Shown: in pieces, positions 1 through 7,384 of the stretch
Layout of the letters: the number at the start of each line of letters is the position of its first letter
Position numbering within the stretch: position 1 is the stretch's first letter
Assembly (NCBI GenBank): GCA_009774585.1
Contig: VSOA01000056.1
Span: forward strand, 1 to 16,683
DNA from: Lachnospiraceae bacterium
GTDB taxonomy: Bacteria > Bacillota > Clostridia > Lachnospirales > Lachnospiraceae
Length of the DNA: 16,683 bases
Direction of reading: 5' to 3'
Notes under the pieces: model-generated
Seen by the model: the letters and a program-made list of their open reading frames with translations, nothing else
The model's database searches: none
What the model was told of the DNA's origin: nothing
Position numbers and translations under genes: made by a program

Positions 1-1168
1 TTTTGCCTGCATCTGAAACGGCATACAATTCATGGTTGTCTTTCGGATACATGGCAACAGCCACCTTTGCATCTGTATGCACGCGGTATTCCAATTCATC
101 AAGTCCTCTGATACCGCCGACAAAATCTATCCGTTCATCCACCTTCGGATCCGATATTCCCAGCACCGGTTCCAAGAGGTCTTCCTGTAAAATTGCCACA
201 TCAAGATCCGACAACGCATCGCCCGTATATCGACCTTCTCCGATGCGCAGACAGTACCACTTATCATACAGGTACATACCGATCTCGCCTTTCTGCTGCG
301 GTTTATAAGGTTCTTTACCTATTTCCGTCACGTCAAAAATCTGCCCGGTCCTTTGTAGAAATTTCTCCTTAGAATATCCGTTCAACGATTTGACTACCCG
401 ATTATAGTCCATAATCATGAGTTCTTCATCCGGAAACAGCACAGAAAGGAAATAGTTAAACTGTTCCTGCCCCGAGTATTCCGGATGCGCATTTCTTCTC
501 ATCTGCGAAACTCTCACCGCTGAAGCGCATCTATGGTGTCCGTCGGCAATGTAGACTGCGTCGACTTCTTCAAACTCTCGCCTGATCTGTTCCACATCAT
601 CTGCATTGTCAATCACCCAGATTCTGTGCGTAATCCCATCGTCCGCCGTAAAATTATAAACCGGTTTCCTATCCATCGCCTTATGAACCTGCGCCTCTAT
701 TCCCTCTCTTTTCCTATACGCCAGAAAAATCGGTCCGGTCTGCGCACTGCATATATCCACATGACGTATGCGGTCAGCTTCTTTCTCCGCCCTCGTATTC
801 TCGTGTTTCCTGATAACGGATTTCTCATAATCCTCCACCGATGCACAAGCGCCGATACCTATCTGGGACCGCCCGTTCATCACCAGTTCATATACATAGT
901 ACGCTTCCTTCTCTTCCTCAATAAAAAACCCTTGACTCAACATATCATAAAGCATCTGCCTTGCCTTCTCGTAAACTTCCGGCGCATACATATCATAATC
1001 CGGCGCAAACTGTGTCTCCGGTCTGTCTATTCTCAAAAAAGTATAGGAGTCTCCTTTAACTTTCTCATATGCCTCCTGTCTGCTGTACACATCATAGGGA
1101 AGCGCGGCGATGCGATCCACCAAATCCTCTCTGGGGCGCACAGCACGAAACGGAATTACTTTAGCCAT
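1..1168 (-). CDS. DUF1015 family protein (3' end cut by window edge)
   Basis: The minus-strand frame is open from ATG 1168 to the left edge, giving 389 residues with no stop. A ribosome site (AGGAGA) sits just upstream of the start. The protein matches the DUF1015 family pattern as I know it: an N-terminal PYDV motif (residues 24-27), a KHENT segment (121-125) followed by a DRIRH stretch, a DGHHR motif (209-213), and a C-terminal ILQEDLLEPVLGI region. Family members are usually a little over 400 residues, so only a short C-terminal piece should be missing. No signal peptide or membrane segment is visible, so it is probably cytoplasmic. Its biochemical role is not established to my knowledge. 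It lies downstream of serC-serA on the same strand but is separated by a plus-strand gene and appears to have its own promoter. DGHHR resembles the active-site motif of ParB/sulfiredoxin-fold proteins such as archaeal serine kinase SerK; any serine-related role is inference. Confidence 0.88.
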   Translation of the reverse strand, partial: MAKVIPFRAVRPREDLVDRIAALPYDVYSRQEAYEKVKGDSYTFLRIDRPETQFAPDYDMYAPEVYEKARQMLYDMLSQGFFIEEEKEAYYVYELVMNGRSQIGIGACASVEDYEKSVIRKHENTRAEKEADRIRHVDICSAQTGPIFLAYRKREGIEAQVHKAMDRKPVYNFTADDGITHRIWVIDNADDVEQIRREFEEVDAVYIADGHHRCASAVRVSQMRRNAHPEYSGQEQFNYFLSVLFPDEELMIMDYNRVVKSLNGYSKEKFLQRTGQIFDVTEIGKEPYKPQQKGEIGMYLYDKWYCLRIGEGRYTGDALSDLDVAILQEDLLEPVLGISDPKVDERIDFVGGIRGLDELEYRVHTDAKVAVAMYPKDNHELYAVSDAGK

Positions 1169-1216
1169 CTTATCTCCTGTCCTGCTGCAGATTACAAACC
1201 GGCACAAATATCTTTT

Positions 1217-1245
1217 TTGCAAAACACAGCATTTATAAATATACA
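1217..1245 (+). promoter_or_regulatory. Putative sigma-A promoter for the small plus-strand gene
   Basis: TTGCAA (1217-1222) and TATACA (1240-1245) are separated by 17 bases on the plus strand. The predicted start near 1252 leaves a leader of about 158 nt before ATG 1410. The match to consensus is fair, not strong, and the region is AT-rich, so chance occurrence is possible. Its -10 box lies at the predicted start point of the divergent DUF1015 promoter. Confidence 0.35.
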
Positions 1246-1250
1246 GATAT

Positions 1251-1279
1251 ATTTTATCAAATAAGCCTATACAGCACAA
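1251..1279 (-). promoter_or_regulatory. Putative sigma-A promoter for the DUF1015 gene
   Basis: Read on the minus strand, TTGTGC (1279-1274) and TAAAAT (1256-1251) are separated by exactly 17 bases. The predicted transcript would start near 1244, leaving a leader of about 75 nt before ATG 1168. A 5-bp inverted repeat (AGCAC 1273-1277 with GTGCT 1287-1291) overlaps the -35 box and could be an operator. The promoter overlaps a candidate plus-strand promoter at 1217-1245. Confidence 0.5.
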
Positions 1280-1409
1280 GCATGAAGTGCTATATTTATT
1301 CCTATAGGACGGATACCCGCCATTCATATACAGACGCGGCAGCTTATGAACGACAAGACGGTTCCGCCCGGACAGACTCAAATAAATAACTAAAAAGGAA
1401 GTGTAGCAT

Positions 1410-1694
1410 ATGACCCCTGAAAACAAAGAAATACTGGACCGCATCAACGAATATGCCGAGAAAGCCCTTGCGGATATCGACCCGCAGAAAACCCGGATAT
1501 CATTTCAGCTAGAGACGCTCAAGCCTGTTATGCAGGAAATTGCCGATGAAAAAGGCATGTCACTCGAAGACGTGTTCATTCTCTATATGGATCTTGCCAG
1601 CGAGGCTTCCGTCGAGGCACAAAACCAGCTTCAGGCGACTCTGGATGAAGACGAAAATGCCAATTTCTCCAAGATTGCCAACCGTTTAAACTGA
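1410..1694 (+). CDS. Small acidic helical protein, function unknown
   Basis: This 94-codon gene starts at ATG 1410, about 8 nt after a GGAAG ribosome site, and ends at TGA 1692-1694. I do not recognise the family. The product is soluble and acidic (the C-terminal third is rich in Asp and Glu) with no Cys or Trp and no signal peptide or membrane segment. Spacing of hydrophobic residues suggests two or three amphipathic helices. The gene is the only plus-strand gene between DUF1015 and aroC. It converges on serA and ends just before a strong bidirectional terminator. The ribosome site, the terminator and the absence of a competing frame on either strand support it as a real gene. A coiled or partner-binding small protein is possible, but the sequence does not show a function. 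Confidence 0.72.
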   Translation: MTPENKEILDRINEYAEKALADIDPQKTRISFQLETLKPVMQEIADEKGMSLEDVFILYMDLASEASVEAQNQLQATLDEDENANFSKIANRLN

Positions 1695-1768
1695 TAACAG
1701 CCGCCATGTATGATATTGTCAACCTTGGTTGGCACTTTGCTTACAGCATGTACAAGCAACAATATAAC

Positions 1769-1810
1769 AAAACTCCTGTAGGGTAAATACCTCGTACAGG
1801 AGTTTTTCTT
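1769..1810 (+). terminator. Rho-independent terminator, probably bidirectional
   Basis: Arms AAAACTCCTGTA (1769-1780) and TACAGGAGTTTT (1795-1806) are perfectly complementary over 12 bp. The right arm runs into a T-rich tract (1803-1810). It ends the small plus-strand gene 75 nt after its stop. On the minus strand the same hairpin lies 43 nt past the serA stop and is followed by a weaker T tract (TTTTGTTAT), so it can plausibly end the serC-serA transcript too. Confidence 0.85.
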
Positions 1811-1852
1811 ATCCGCGTCGTATCAGAAAAAGCAGCTTATCTTTATAAATCT

Positions 1853-3016
1853 TTATTTCACGACTCTCACTCTGAACACACCCGCTATAGACTGTAATTT
1901 CTCAATAATTTCCTCGGAAGCCGGTGTCTCAATATCAAGCATGGTATAAGCAACCTCTCCCTTGGATTTGTTCGTCATATCGGTAATATTAATACCGTTC
2001 TCACCAAAACATGCCGTGAATTTGGTAATCATATTGGCAATATTCTTATGGAAAATTGCCACACGCCCTGCCTGATCACAGATTCCCATATCACATTTCG
2101 GATAGTTAACACTGTTGATAATATTACCGTTCTCCAAATAATTCTTAAGTTCCTTCACTGCCATTACCGCACAGTTGTCCTCGGACTCTTCCGTGGACGC
2201 TCCAAGATGTGGAATCACGATACAGCCTTCCTGTCCTGCAGTTGTGGCATTCGGGAAATCAGAAACATACTTGCGAATCTTTCCACCCTTAATTCCGTCC
2301 AATACAGCCTTCTCATCCACCAGAAGATCGCGTGCGAAATTAAGCAGAATCACGCCGTCTTTCATCATATCAATAGCTTCTTTATTGATCATGCCCTTTG
2401 TTGCATCCATAAGCGGTACATGAATCGTAATCAAATCGCACTCTGCATAAATCTCTTCTACATGCAGCACATGCTTAACGTCACGGCTCAAATTCCACGC
2501 CGCATCAACGGAAACATACGGGTCATAACCATACACTTCCATCCCCATATGTTTCGCCACATTGGCAACTCTGACACCGATGGCTCCCAAACCGATAATT
2601 CCTAACTTCTTGCCCTCAAGTTCCGTACCTGCAAAATTTTTCTTTGCTTTCTCTGCAGACTTTCCTACATTTTCATCACTTTGATTATCTTTCACCCATT
2701 CGATACCACCGACAACATCACGGGCTGCGAGCAGCATTCCTGCAATCACAAGTTCCTTCACACCGTTAGCATTCGCACCGGGCGTATTGAACACGACAAT
2801 ACCCTTCTCCGCACATTTATCCAAAGGAATATTGTTGACGCCTGCCCCCGCTCTAGCAATGGCGAGCAGATTCTCAGAAAACTCCATGTCATGCATGACG
2901 GCACTTCTTACCAAGATGCCGTCAGCTTCTTCCACCTGTTCCGTCTTCGTATAGCGGTCGCTGAATTTCTCAAGACCAACTCCCGCAATGGGATTTAAAC
3001 AATGATACTTAAACAT
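1853..3016 (-). CDS. serA: D-3-phosphoglycerate dehydrogenase, short ACT-domain type
   Basis: This enzyme oxidises 3-phosphoglycerate to 3-phosphohydroxypyruvate with NAD, the first step of serine synthesis. I start it at ATG 3016 (387 residues) because AGAGG precedes that codon at normal spacing; the frame is open 36 nt further upstream but that stretch overlaps the serC end and has no ribosome site. Visible elements are a Rossmann GLGAIG motif (residues 142-147), an active-site Arg in NFARD (about 229) and His in PHLGAS (270). A C-terminal ACT domain (about 318-387) suggests feedback control, probably by serine. The segment where many dehydrogenases carry DVFxxEP reads DFPNATTAG, so the usual catalytic Glu is not at its normal place; I believe this is typical of this clostridial subgroup. 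The gene starts 16 nt after the serC stop, so the two are cotranscribed. Confidence 0.96.
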   Translation of the reverse strand: MFKYHCLNPIAGVGLEKFSDRYTKTEQVEEADGILVRSAVMHDMEFSENLLAIARAGAGVNNIPLDKCAEKGIVVFNTPGANANGVKELVIAGMLLAARDVVGGIEWVKDNQSDENVGKSAEKAKKNFAGTELEGKKLGIIGLGAIGVRVANVAKHMGMEVYGYDPYVSVDAAWNLSRDVKHVLHVEEIYAECDLITIHVPLMDATKGMINKEAIDMMKDGVILLNFARDLLVDEKAVLDGIKGGKIRKYVSDFPNATTAGQEGCIVIPHLGASTEESEDNCAVMAVKELKNYLENGNIINSVNYPKCDMGICDQAGRVAIFHKNIANMITKFTACFGENGINITDMTNKSKGEVAYTMLDIETPASEEIIEKLQSIAGVFRVRVVK

Positions 3017-3032
3017 CCGTATATCCTCTTTT

Positions 3033-4115
3033 CTATTTGTTATTCTTCTCAAACTCTTTCATAAAGGCAACTAATTTCTCTACGCCTTCCGTCGGCATGG
3101 CATTGTAAATACTTGCTCTCATGCCGCCTACGGTGCGATGGCCTTTCAGATTGACAAACCCTGCCGCTGTCGCTTCCTTAATAAACTTAGCATCCAGCTC
3201 CTCATTGCCTGTCACAAACGGTACATTCATTAAGGAACGATCCTCCTTGCGCACCGTCCCCTTAAAGAGTTCGCTCTCATCTAAGAAATCATACAAAATC
3301 TCAGCCTTCTTCTCATTGGTCTCCTTCATCGCTTCAAGACCGCCGTTCTTTAATAGCCACTTAAATACTTTGCCGCAAATATAAATGCCATAGCAAGGCG
3401 GCGTATTGTACAATGAATCGTTATCCGCATGAATCTTATATTTCATCATGGTAGGAGTGCCCGGAAGCACGTCATCCGAAATCAGGTCTTCTCTGATGAT
3501 GACAACCTGCGTACCTGCGGGACCGACATTTTTCTGTACACCGGCGTATACCATTCCATATTTGGAGATATCCATCGGCTCAGACAGGAAACAGGAAGAA
3601 ACATCCGATACAAGAATCTTGCCCTTTGTATCGGGAAGCGTATGGAATTTGGTTCCGTAGATTGTGTTATTCTCACATATGTAAACATAATCCATATCAT
3701 CTGTTATCGGTAAGTCAGAGCAGTCGGGTATATAAGAGAAAGTCTCATCTGCTGATGAGGCCAGCTCTACGGCTTCACCGTAAATCTTCGCTTCTGCAAA
3801 TGCTTTCTTCGCCCACTGACCTGTCAAAATATAACCGGCTTTACGATTTTTCATCAGGTTCATCGGCACGGAAGCAAAAATAAGACTCGCTCCGCCTTGT
3901 AAAAATAATACTTTATAATTATCCGGAATCTTAAGCAATCTCCGAAGATCCGCCTCAGCCTCCTTGATAATGGTATCGTAGGCTTTGGATCGATGGCTCA
4001 TCTCCATAACCGACATTCCGCTTCCTTTATAATCTAACATCTCCTCCGCCGCTTCCTTTAATACTTCTTCCGGCAGCACAGCGGGTCCTGCTGAAAAATT
4101 GTACACTCTAGCCAC
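3033..4115 (-). CDS. serC: Phosphoserine aminotransferase
   Basis: SerC transfers the amino group of glutamate to 3-phosphohydroxypyruvate, giving phosphoserine; it is a PLP enzyme of the cytoplasm. The start is GTG 4115 (360 residues, the usual family length). The frame continues to a TTG at 4130, but those bases are the ribosome site itself (GGAGGAGA, 4121-4128), so the upstream start is rejected. The N-terminus then begins ARVYNFSAGPAVLP, the normal family start. The PLP lysine is K195 in YAGVQKNVGPAG, and LQGGAS (about 73-78) forms part of the phosphate-binding loop. The C-terminus carries the family GGMRAS motif. serC is first in the serC-serA operon and has a good promoter at 4161-4189. 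Confidence 0.97.
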   Translation of the reverse strand: MARVYNFSAGPAVLPEEVLKEAAEEMLDYKGSGMSVMEMSHRSKAYDTIIKEAEADLRRLLKIPDNYKVLFLQGGASLIFASVPMNLMKNRKAGYILTGQWAKKAFAEAKIYGEAVELASSADETFSYIPDCSDLPITDDMDYVYICENNTIYGTKFHTLPDTKGKILVSDVSSCFLSEPMDISKYGMVYAGVQKNVGPAGTQVVIIREDLISDDVLPGTPTMMKYKIHADNDSLYNTPPCYGIYICGKVFKWLLKNGGLEAMKETNEKKAEILYDFLDESELFKGTVRKEDRSLMNVPFVTGNEELDAKFIKEATAAGFVNLKGHRTVGGMRASIYNAMPTEGVEKLVAFMKEFEKNNK

Positions 4116-4160
4116 TTTTCTCTCCTCCAATTGAACACAAAAATTTATAAACTAAAAACC

Positions 4161-4189
4161 ATTTTACCTTTTTCATCCACTTTAGTCAA
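4161..4189 (-). promoter_or_regulatory. Putative sigma-A promoter for serC-serA
   Basis: On the minus strand TTGACT (4189-4184) and TAAAAT (4166-4161) are 17 bases apart, a near-consensus arrangement. The predicted start near 4154 leaves about 40 nt of leader before GTG 4115, too short for a riboswitch or T-box. It lies just after the L,D-transpeptidase stop, so serCA can be expressed separately from the upstream genes. I see no clear terminator ahead of it, so read-through from upstream is also possible. Confidence 0.6.
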
Positions 4190-4206
4190 TTACTACGTCA
4201 AATTTT

Positions 4207-5610
4207 TCAATAGAACATTACCACAGGTGTCCCCACTTCCACGCTTTCATATAGCTGAACCATAATATCTCTCGGCGTATTGATGCAGCCGTGAGAACCA
4301 TTAGTCTGATAAATAACGCCTCCGTATTTACTGCGCCATGACGCGTCATGAATACCGATATTTCCCTTGACCGGCATCCAGAAATCAACATGCGATGCAT
4401 AGCCCGGTCCTCTTAAGATTCGATTCGTCTGCTTCAAATACACATAATTGACTCCGGAAGGAGTCCCCATTCTGCGGGACGTATTCCCGGTCACAATCGG
4501 CGTCGCAATCTTCTGCACACCGTCTGCATAATAGTACATCATCTGTTGTCCCATATCCACTTCCACATATGTGGCGCCGATATCGTTCCTTCCCTGTACC
4601 CATGCTTTCTGTGTATATTCCGGTTCCCGAACTTCCTGTCTGCCGCTTAAAAATGCCTCCGTCAGATAGACCGTCTCAGCTTCACGGTCAATCTTATTAC
4701 CGTATATCCCGCCTTCGACTGTAACCAGATCTCCTCTGGTCGCTTTAAACTGTCTTTGCGCTCCGACCGTATCATATTCCTGTGCAAGCGCATCTACAAA
4801 CTCTCCAATAGCGCCTTCCCGCAGCTTTATGTTCCCGTTCTCATCCAGCACAAAGCTGCCGTCTTCCGCAACCTCTATCCAGTCACATACCACCGCAGCA
4901 TCAAGCGGAACCTGTTCGTCTCCCATTTGATACACAATTCCGCATTGTTGAAAACGTTCAACCTTCTCCCACATCTTAAGGGTATCCTGCATCTGTTCTG
5001 TCAGCTTCAAGTCACGATAACATCCTTCCTCCGCCAACGAAATCTCTGTTCTGGATTCCTCGATTGCAGTTGTAATGGCGTTCTTGGCTTCTTCAACCTG
5101 AAGCACACCGATTCTCTCATTTATCAGTTCATACCCTTGATTCGTCCTGACAATTGCTATCTTGCGGTCTTCTTCGGAATGTCTGCCCTCCTCTGCTATA
5201 AAAGGTATCTGCGTCATAATTTCTTCCAAAACCTGACGATCATAAGATACCACCGGGGTAAGTTTTGTATTATCACCGTGAAGCAGACTTTCAATCCACA
5301 TCCATGAATTCTGTTGTTTCCTATATATTTCCAAAGCTTTCAGGAAATCAAACTGATACCCGATCTGTTCCGCAGAAATCATATATGTATTACCGTCTTT
5401 ATCAGAAACCTCAATCCCCTCGTATGTGAAATCTTTCACAAGTTCCTCATTCACTTCTTCAATGCTCTTTCCCGTACAGTAAACATCATTAATCCATGTG
5501 CCGTAAGCAAATGCATTATGATAATAAACAGCCAGCCCGACGTAAGTTCCCATCAGACTGACCAGAATAATACAAAATATGAGTATCAAATGTTTCACTA
5601 ATCTTTTCAT
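4207..5610 (-). CDS. L,D-transpeptidase with peptidoglycan-binding domain (YkuD family)
   Basis: This 467-residue protein should cross-link peptidoglycan stems through 3-3 bonds, or attach ligands to them, outside the membrane. Residues about 8-30 form one hydrophobic segment after a Lys/Arg-rich start, so it is a signal anchor. The middle (roughly 115-330) has the character of PG_binding_4 modules, which precede YkuD domains in Clostridia. The catalytic YkuD domain spans about 347-467, with H421 in GIHDASWR and H440/C442 in SHGCINTP, the catalytic Cys motif. A ribosome site is weak (GGAAG, about 5 nt from ATG 5610). The gene starts 67 nt after the ilvB stop on the same strand with no obvious terminator between, so it may be transcribed with the branched-chain block, although its function is unrelated. 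The domain call is firm; the exact bond formed is not shown. Confidence 0.93.
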   Translation of the reverse strand: MKRLVKHLILIFCIILVSLMGTYVGLAVYYHNAFAYGTWINDVYCTGKSIEEVNEELVKDFTYEGIEVSDKDGNTYMISAEQIGYQFDFLKALEIYRKQQNSWMWIESLLHGDNTKLTPVVSYDRQVLEEIMTQIPFIAEEGRHSEEDRKIAIVRTNQGYELINERIGVLQVEEAKNAITTAIEESRTEISLAEEGCYRDLKLTEQMQDTLKMWEKVERFQQCGIVYQMGDEQVPLDAAVVCDWIEVAEDGSFVLDENGNIKLREGAIGEFVDALAQEYDTVGAQRQFKATRGDLVTVEGGIYGNKIDREAETVYLTEAFLSGRQEVREPEYTQKAWVQGRNDIGATYVEVDMGQQMMYYYADGVQKIATPIVTGNTSRRMGTPSGVNYVYLKQTNRILRGPGYASHVDFWMPVKGNIGIHDASWRSKYGGVIYQTNGSHGCINTPRDIMVQLYESVEVGTPVVMFY

Positions 5611-5677
5611 AAAACGCTTCCAGTCGCTTTAAATTCAAATCTTCTTCTGTAAACCATATAATAACAAGCGTAATTAA

Positions 5678-7360
5678 TTATTCGTTTACTTTCGCCAAGT
5701 CCGCCGCATCAAACGCTTCGCTAATTGGCGCACCTGCCGGAACCATCGGAAATACCTTGTCGTCCTCCGGAATGATACAATCTAACAGCACCGGTTTCTT
5801 CATCGCGATTGCCTTCTCGATAGCCGGAGCCACTTCCTCTTTCTTCGTTACCCTGATCGCTTCGCATCCTAATCCTTCGGCAACTTTACAGAAGTCAACA
5901 CCGTCGTTTAGCACCGTCTGGGAATAACGTTTGCCGTAGAAAAGAGTCTGCCACTGCCGTACCATACCGAGCACATGATTGTTGATAACAACTTGAATAA
6001 TCGGAATATTATAACGACTCGCTGTTGCAAGTTCATTCATATTCATTCTGAAACAGCCGTCCCCTGCAATGTTGATACAGATTTTGTCCGGTCTTCCCAT
6101 CTTTGCACCGATACATGCTCCCAAGCCGTACCCCATAGTTCCAAGTCCACCCGATGTAAGCAGAGTTCTTGGCATGGAATATTTATAGAACTGTGCCGCC
6201 CACATCTGATGCTGTCCTACGTCCGTAGTGATCACTGCGTCGCCACAGGTTATCCGGTCTATCTCTTCCATAATATACGGGCAGGACAATAACGGTTCAT
6301 CATAGCTTAAAGGATATTTTCCCTTTAATTGCACAACATGCTGCATCCACTCTTTATGTTCCTGCTTTTCCAACTGCTCGTTAATTCTGCCAAGTACGTC
6401 TTTCAAATCTCCTACCAATGAAACGTCGGTCTTAATATTCTTGTTAATCTCCGCCGCATCAATATCTATATGCAGTACTTTAGCATTCTCCGCAAACCGC
6501 TTCGGGTTACCCACCACGCGATCGGAAAATCTTGCCCCCATAGCAATTAGCAGATCACATTCACTGACGCCGAAATTAGACGCCTTCGTACCATGCATAC
6601 CGATCATGCCAGTATAACGTATATCATGTCCGTCACAGACACCCTTACCCATAAGCGTATCGCAAACCGGAGCATCCATTTTCTCTGCAAACTCTCTCAC
6701 TTCCTTATAAGCACCAGATATGACTGCTCCGCCTCCGACATAGATAAAAGGTCTTTTGGCGTTTCTCAAAAGTTTCAATGCCGCCTGCAGCTCTTCATCC
6801 GTATAAGATGATACTCTATCGGGTATTTTCGGTTCTTCTCTTTCAAATTCACATGTGTTAGAAGTCACATCTTTTGTGATATCTACCAGAACCGGACCCG
6901 GTCTTCCGCTTCCGGCTATGGAAAATGCCTTTCTGAGCGTCTCGGCAAGTATACTGATATCTTTTACAATATAATTATGTTTCGTAATCGGCATTGTGAC
7001 CCCCGCAATGTCCACTTCCTGAAAAGAGTCCTTGCCGAGAGACGGTAACACGACGTTGCAGGTAATCGCTACCATCGGAACGGAATCCATATATGCCGTA
7101 GCAATTCCGGTCACCAAGTTCGTTGCACCCGGTCCGCTTGTCGCAAGACATACGCCTACTTTCCCGGTTGCTCTGGCATAACCGTCTGCCGCGTGCGCCG
7201 CACCTTGCTCATGAGACGTTAAAATATGGTTTATTTCATTACTATGTTGATATAAAGCATCATATACATTAAGGATTGTTCCTCCCGGATAACCAAATAC
7301 GGTATCCACTCCCTGCTCTTTCAGGCATTCCACAACAATCTCAGCACCCGTTAATAACAT
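5678..7360 (-). CDS. ilvB: Acetolactate synthase, large catalytic subunit
   Basis: IlvB condenses two pyruvates to acetolactate, or pyruvate with 2-oxobutyrate, the first common step of valine and isoleucine synthesis. The 560-residue length is normal. The three thiamine-diphosphate enzyme domains are visible: the N-terminal domain with the activating Glu (E51 in SHEQGAAHAADGYARATG), a central FAD-binding domain with GARFSDRVVGN (275-285), and a C-terminal ThDP/Mg domain with GDG (433-435) through NN (460-461). The anabolic synthase signature DSFQEVDIAG supports this over pyruvate oxidase or catabolic AlsS. A strong GGAGGA site precedes ATG 7360. It follows ilvD by 24 nt, in the same operon. 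No ilvN regulatory subunit follows; the next gene is an L,D-transpeptidase, so ilvN must be elsewhere if present. Confidence 0.96.
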   Translation of the reverse strand: MLLTGAEIVVECLKEQGVDTVFGYPGGTILNVYDALYQHSNEINHILTSHEQGAAHAADGYARATGKVGVCLATSGPGATNLVTGIATAYMDSVPMVAITCNVVLPSLGKDSFQEVDIAGVTMPITKHNYIVKDISILAETLRKAFSIAGSGRPGPVLVDITKDVTSNTCEFEREEPKIPDRVSSYTDEELQAALKLLRNAKRPFIYVGGGAVISGAYKEVREFAEKMDAPVCDTLMGKGVCDGHDIRYTGMIGMHGTKASNFGVSECDLLIAMGARFSDRVVGNPKRFAENAKVLHIDIDAAEINKNIKTDVSLVGDLKDVLGRINEQLEKQEHKEWMQHVVQLKGKYPLSYDEPLLSCPYIMEEIDRITCGDAVITTDVGQHQMWAAQFYKYSMPRTLLTSGGLGTMGYGLGACIGAKMGRPDKICINIAGDGCFRMNMNELATASRYNIPIIQVVINNHVLGMVRQWQTLFYGKRYSQTVLNDGVDFCKVAEGLGCEAIRVTKKEEVAPAIEKAIAMKKPVLLDCIIPEDDKVFPMVPAGAPISEAFDAADLAKVNE

Positions 7361-7384
7361 AATTTATTCCTCCTGCCCCTCTGA

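Noticed and set aside
533..1264. A 243-codon plus-strand open frame
   Set aside because: It is antisense to the DUF1015 gene, whose translation matches a known family throughout; the plus-strand product has no recognisable motif or ribosome site.
2048..2605. A 185-codon plus-strand open frame
   Set aside because: It lies wholly inside serA on the other strand and shows no family features; shadow of a coding region.
4218..4603. Short minus-strand frames that might suggest a frameshifted L,D-transpeptidase
   Set aside because: The main frame runs unbroken through the catalytic SHGC motif to a natural stop; the short frames are off-frame shadows.
4756..5307. A 183-codon plus-strand open frame
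   Set aside because: Antisense to the L,D-transpeptidase gene with no ribosome site or motif.
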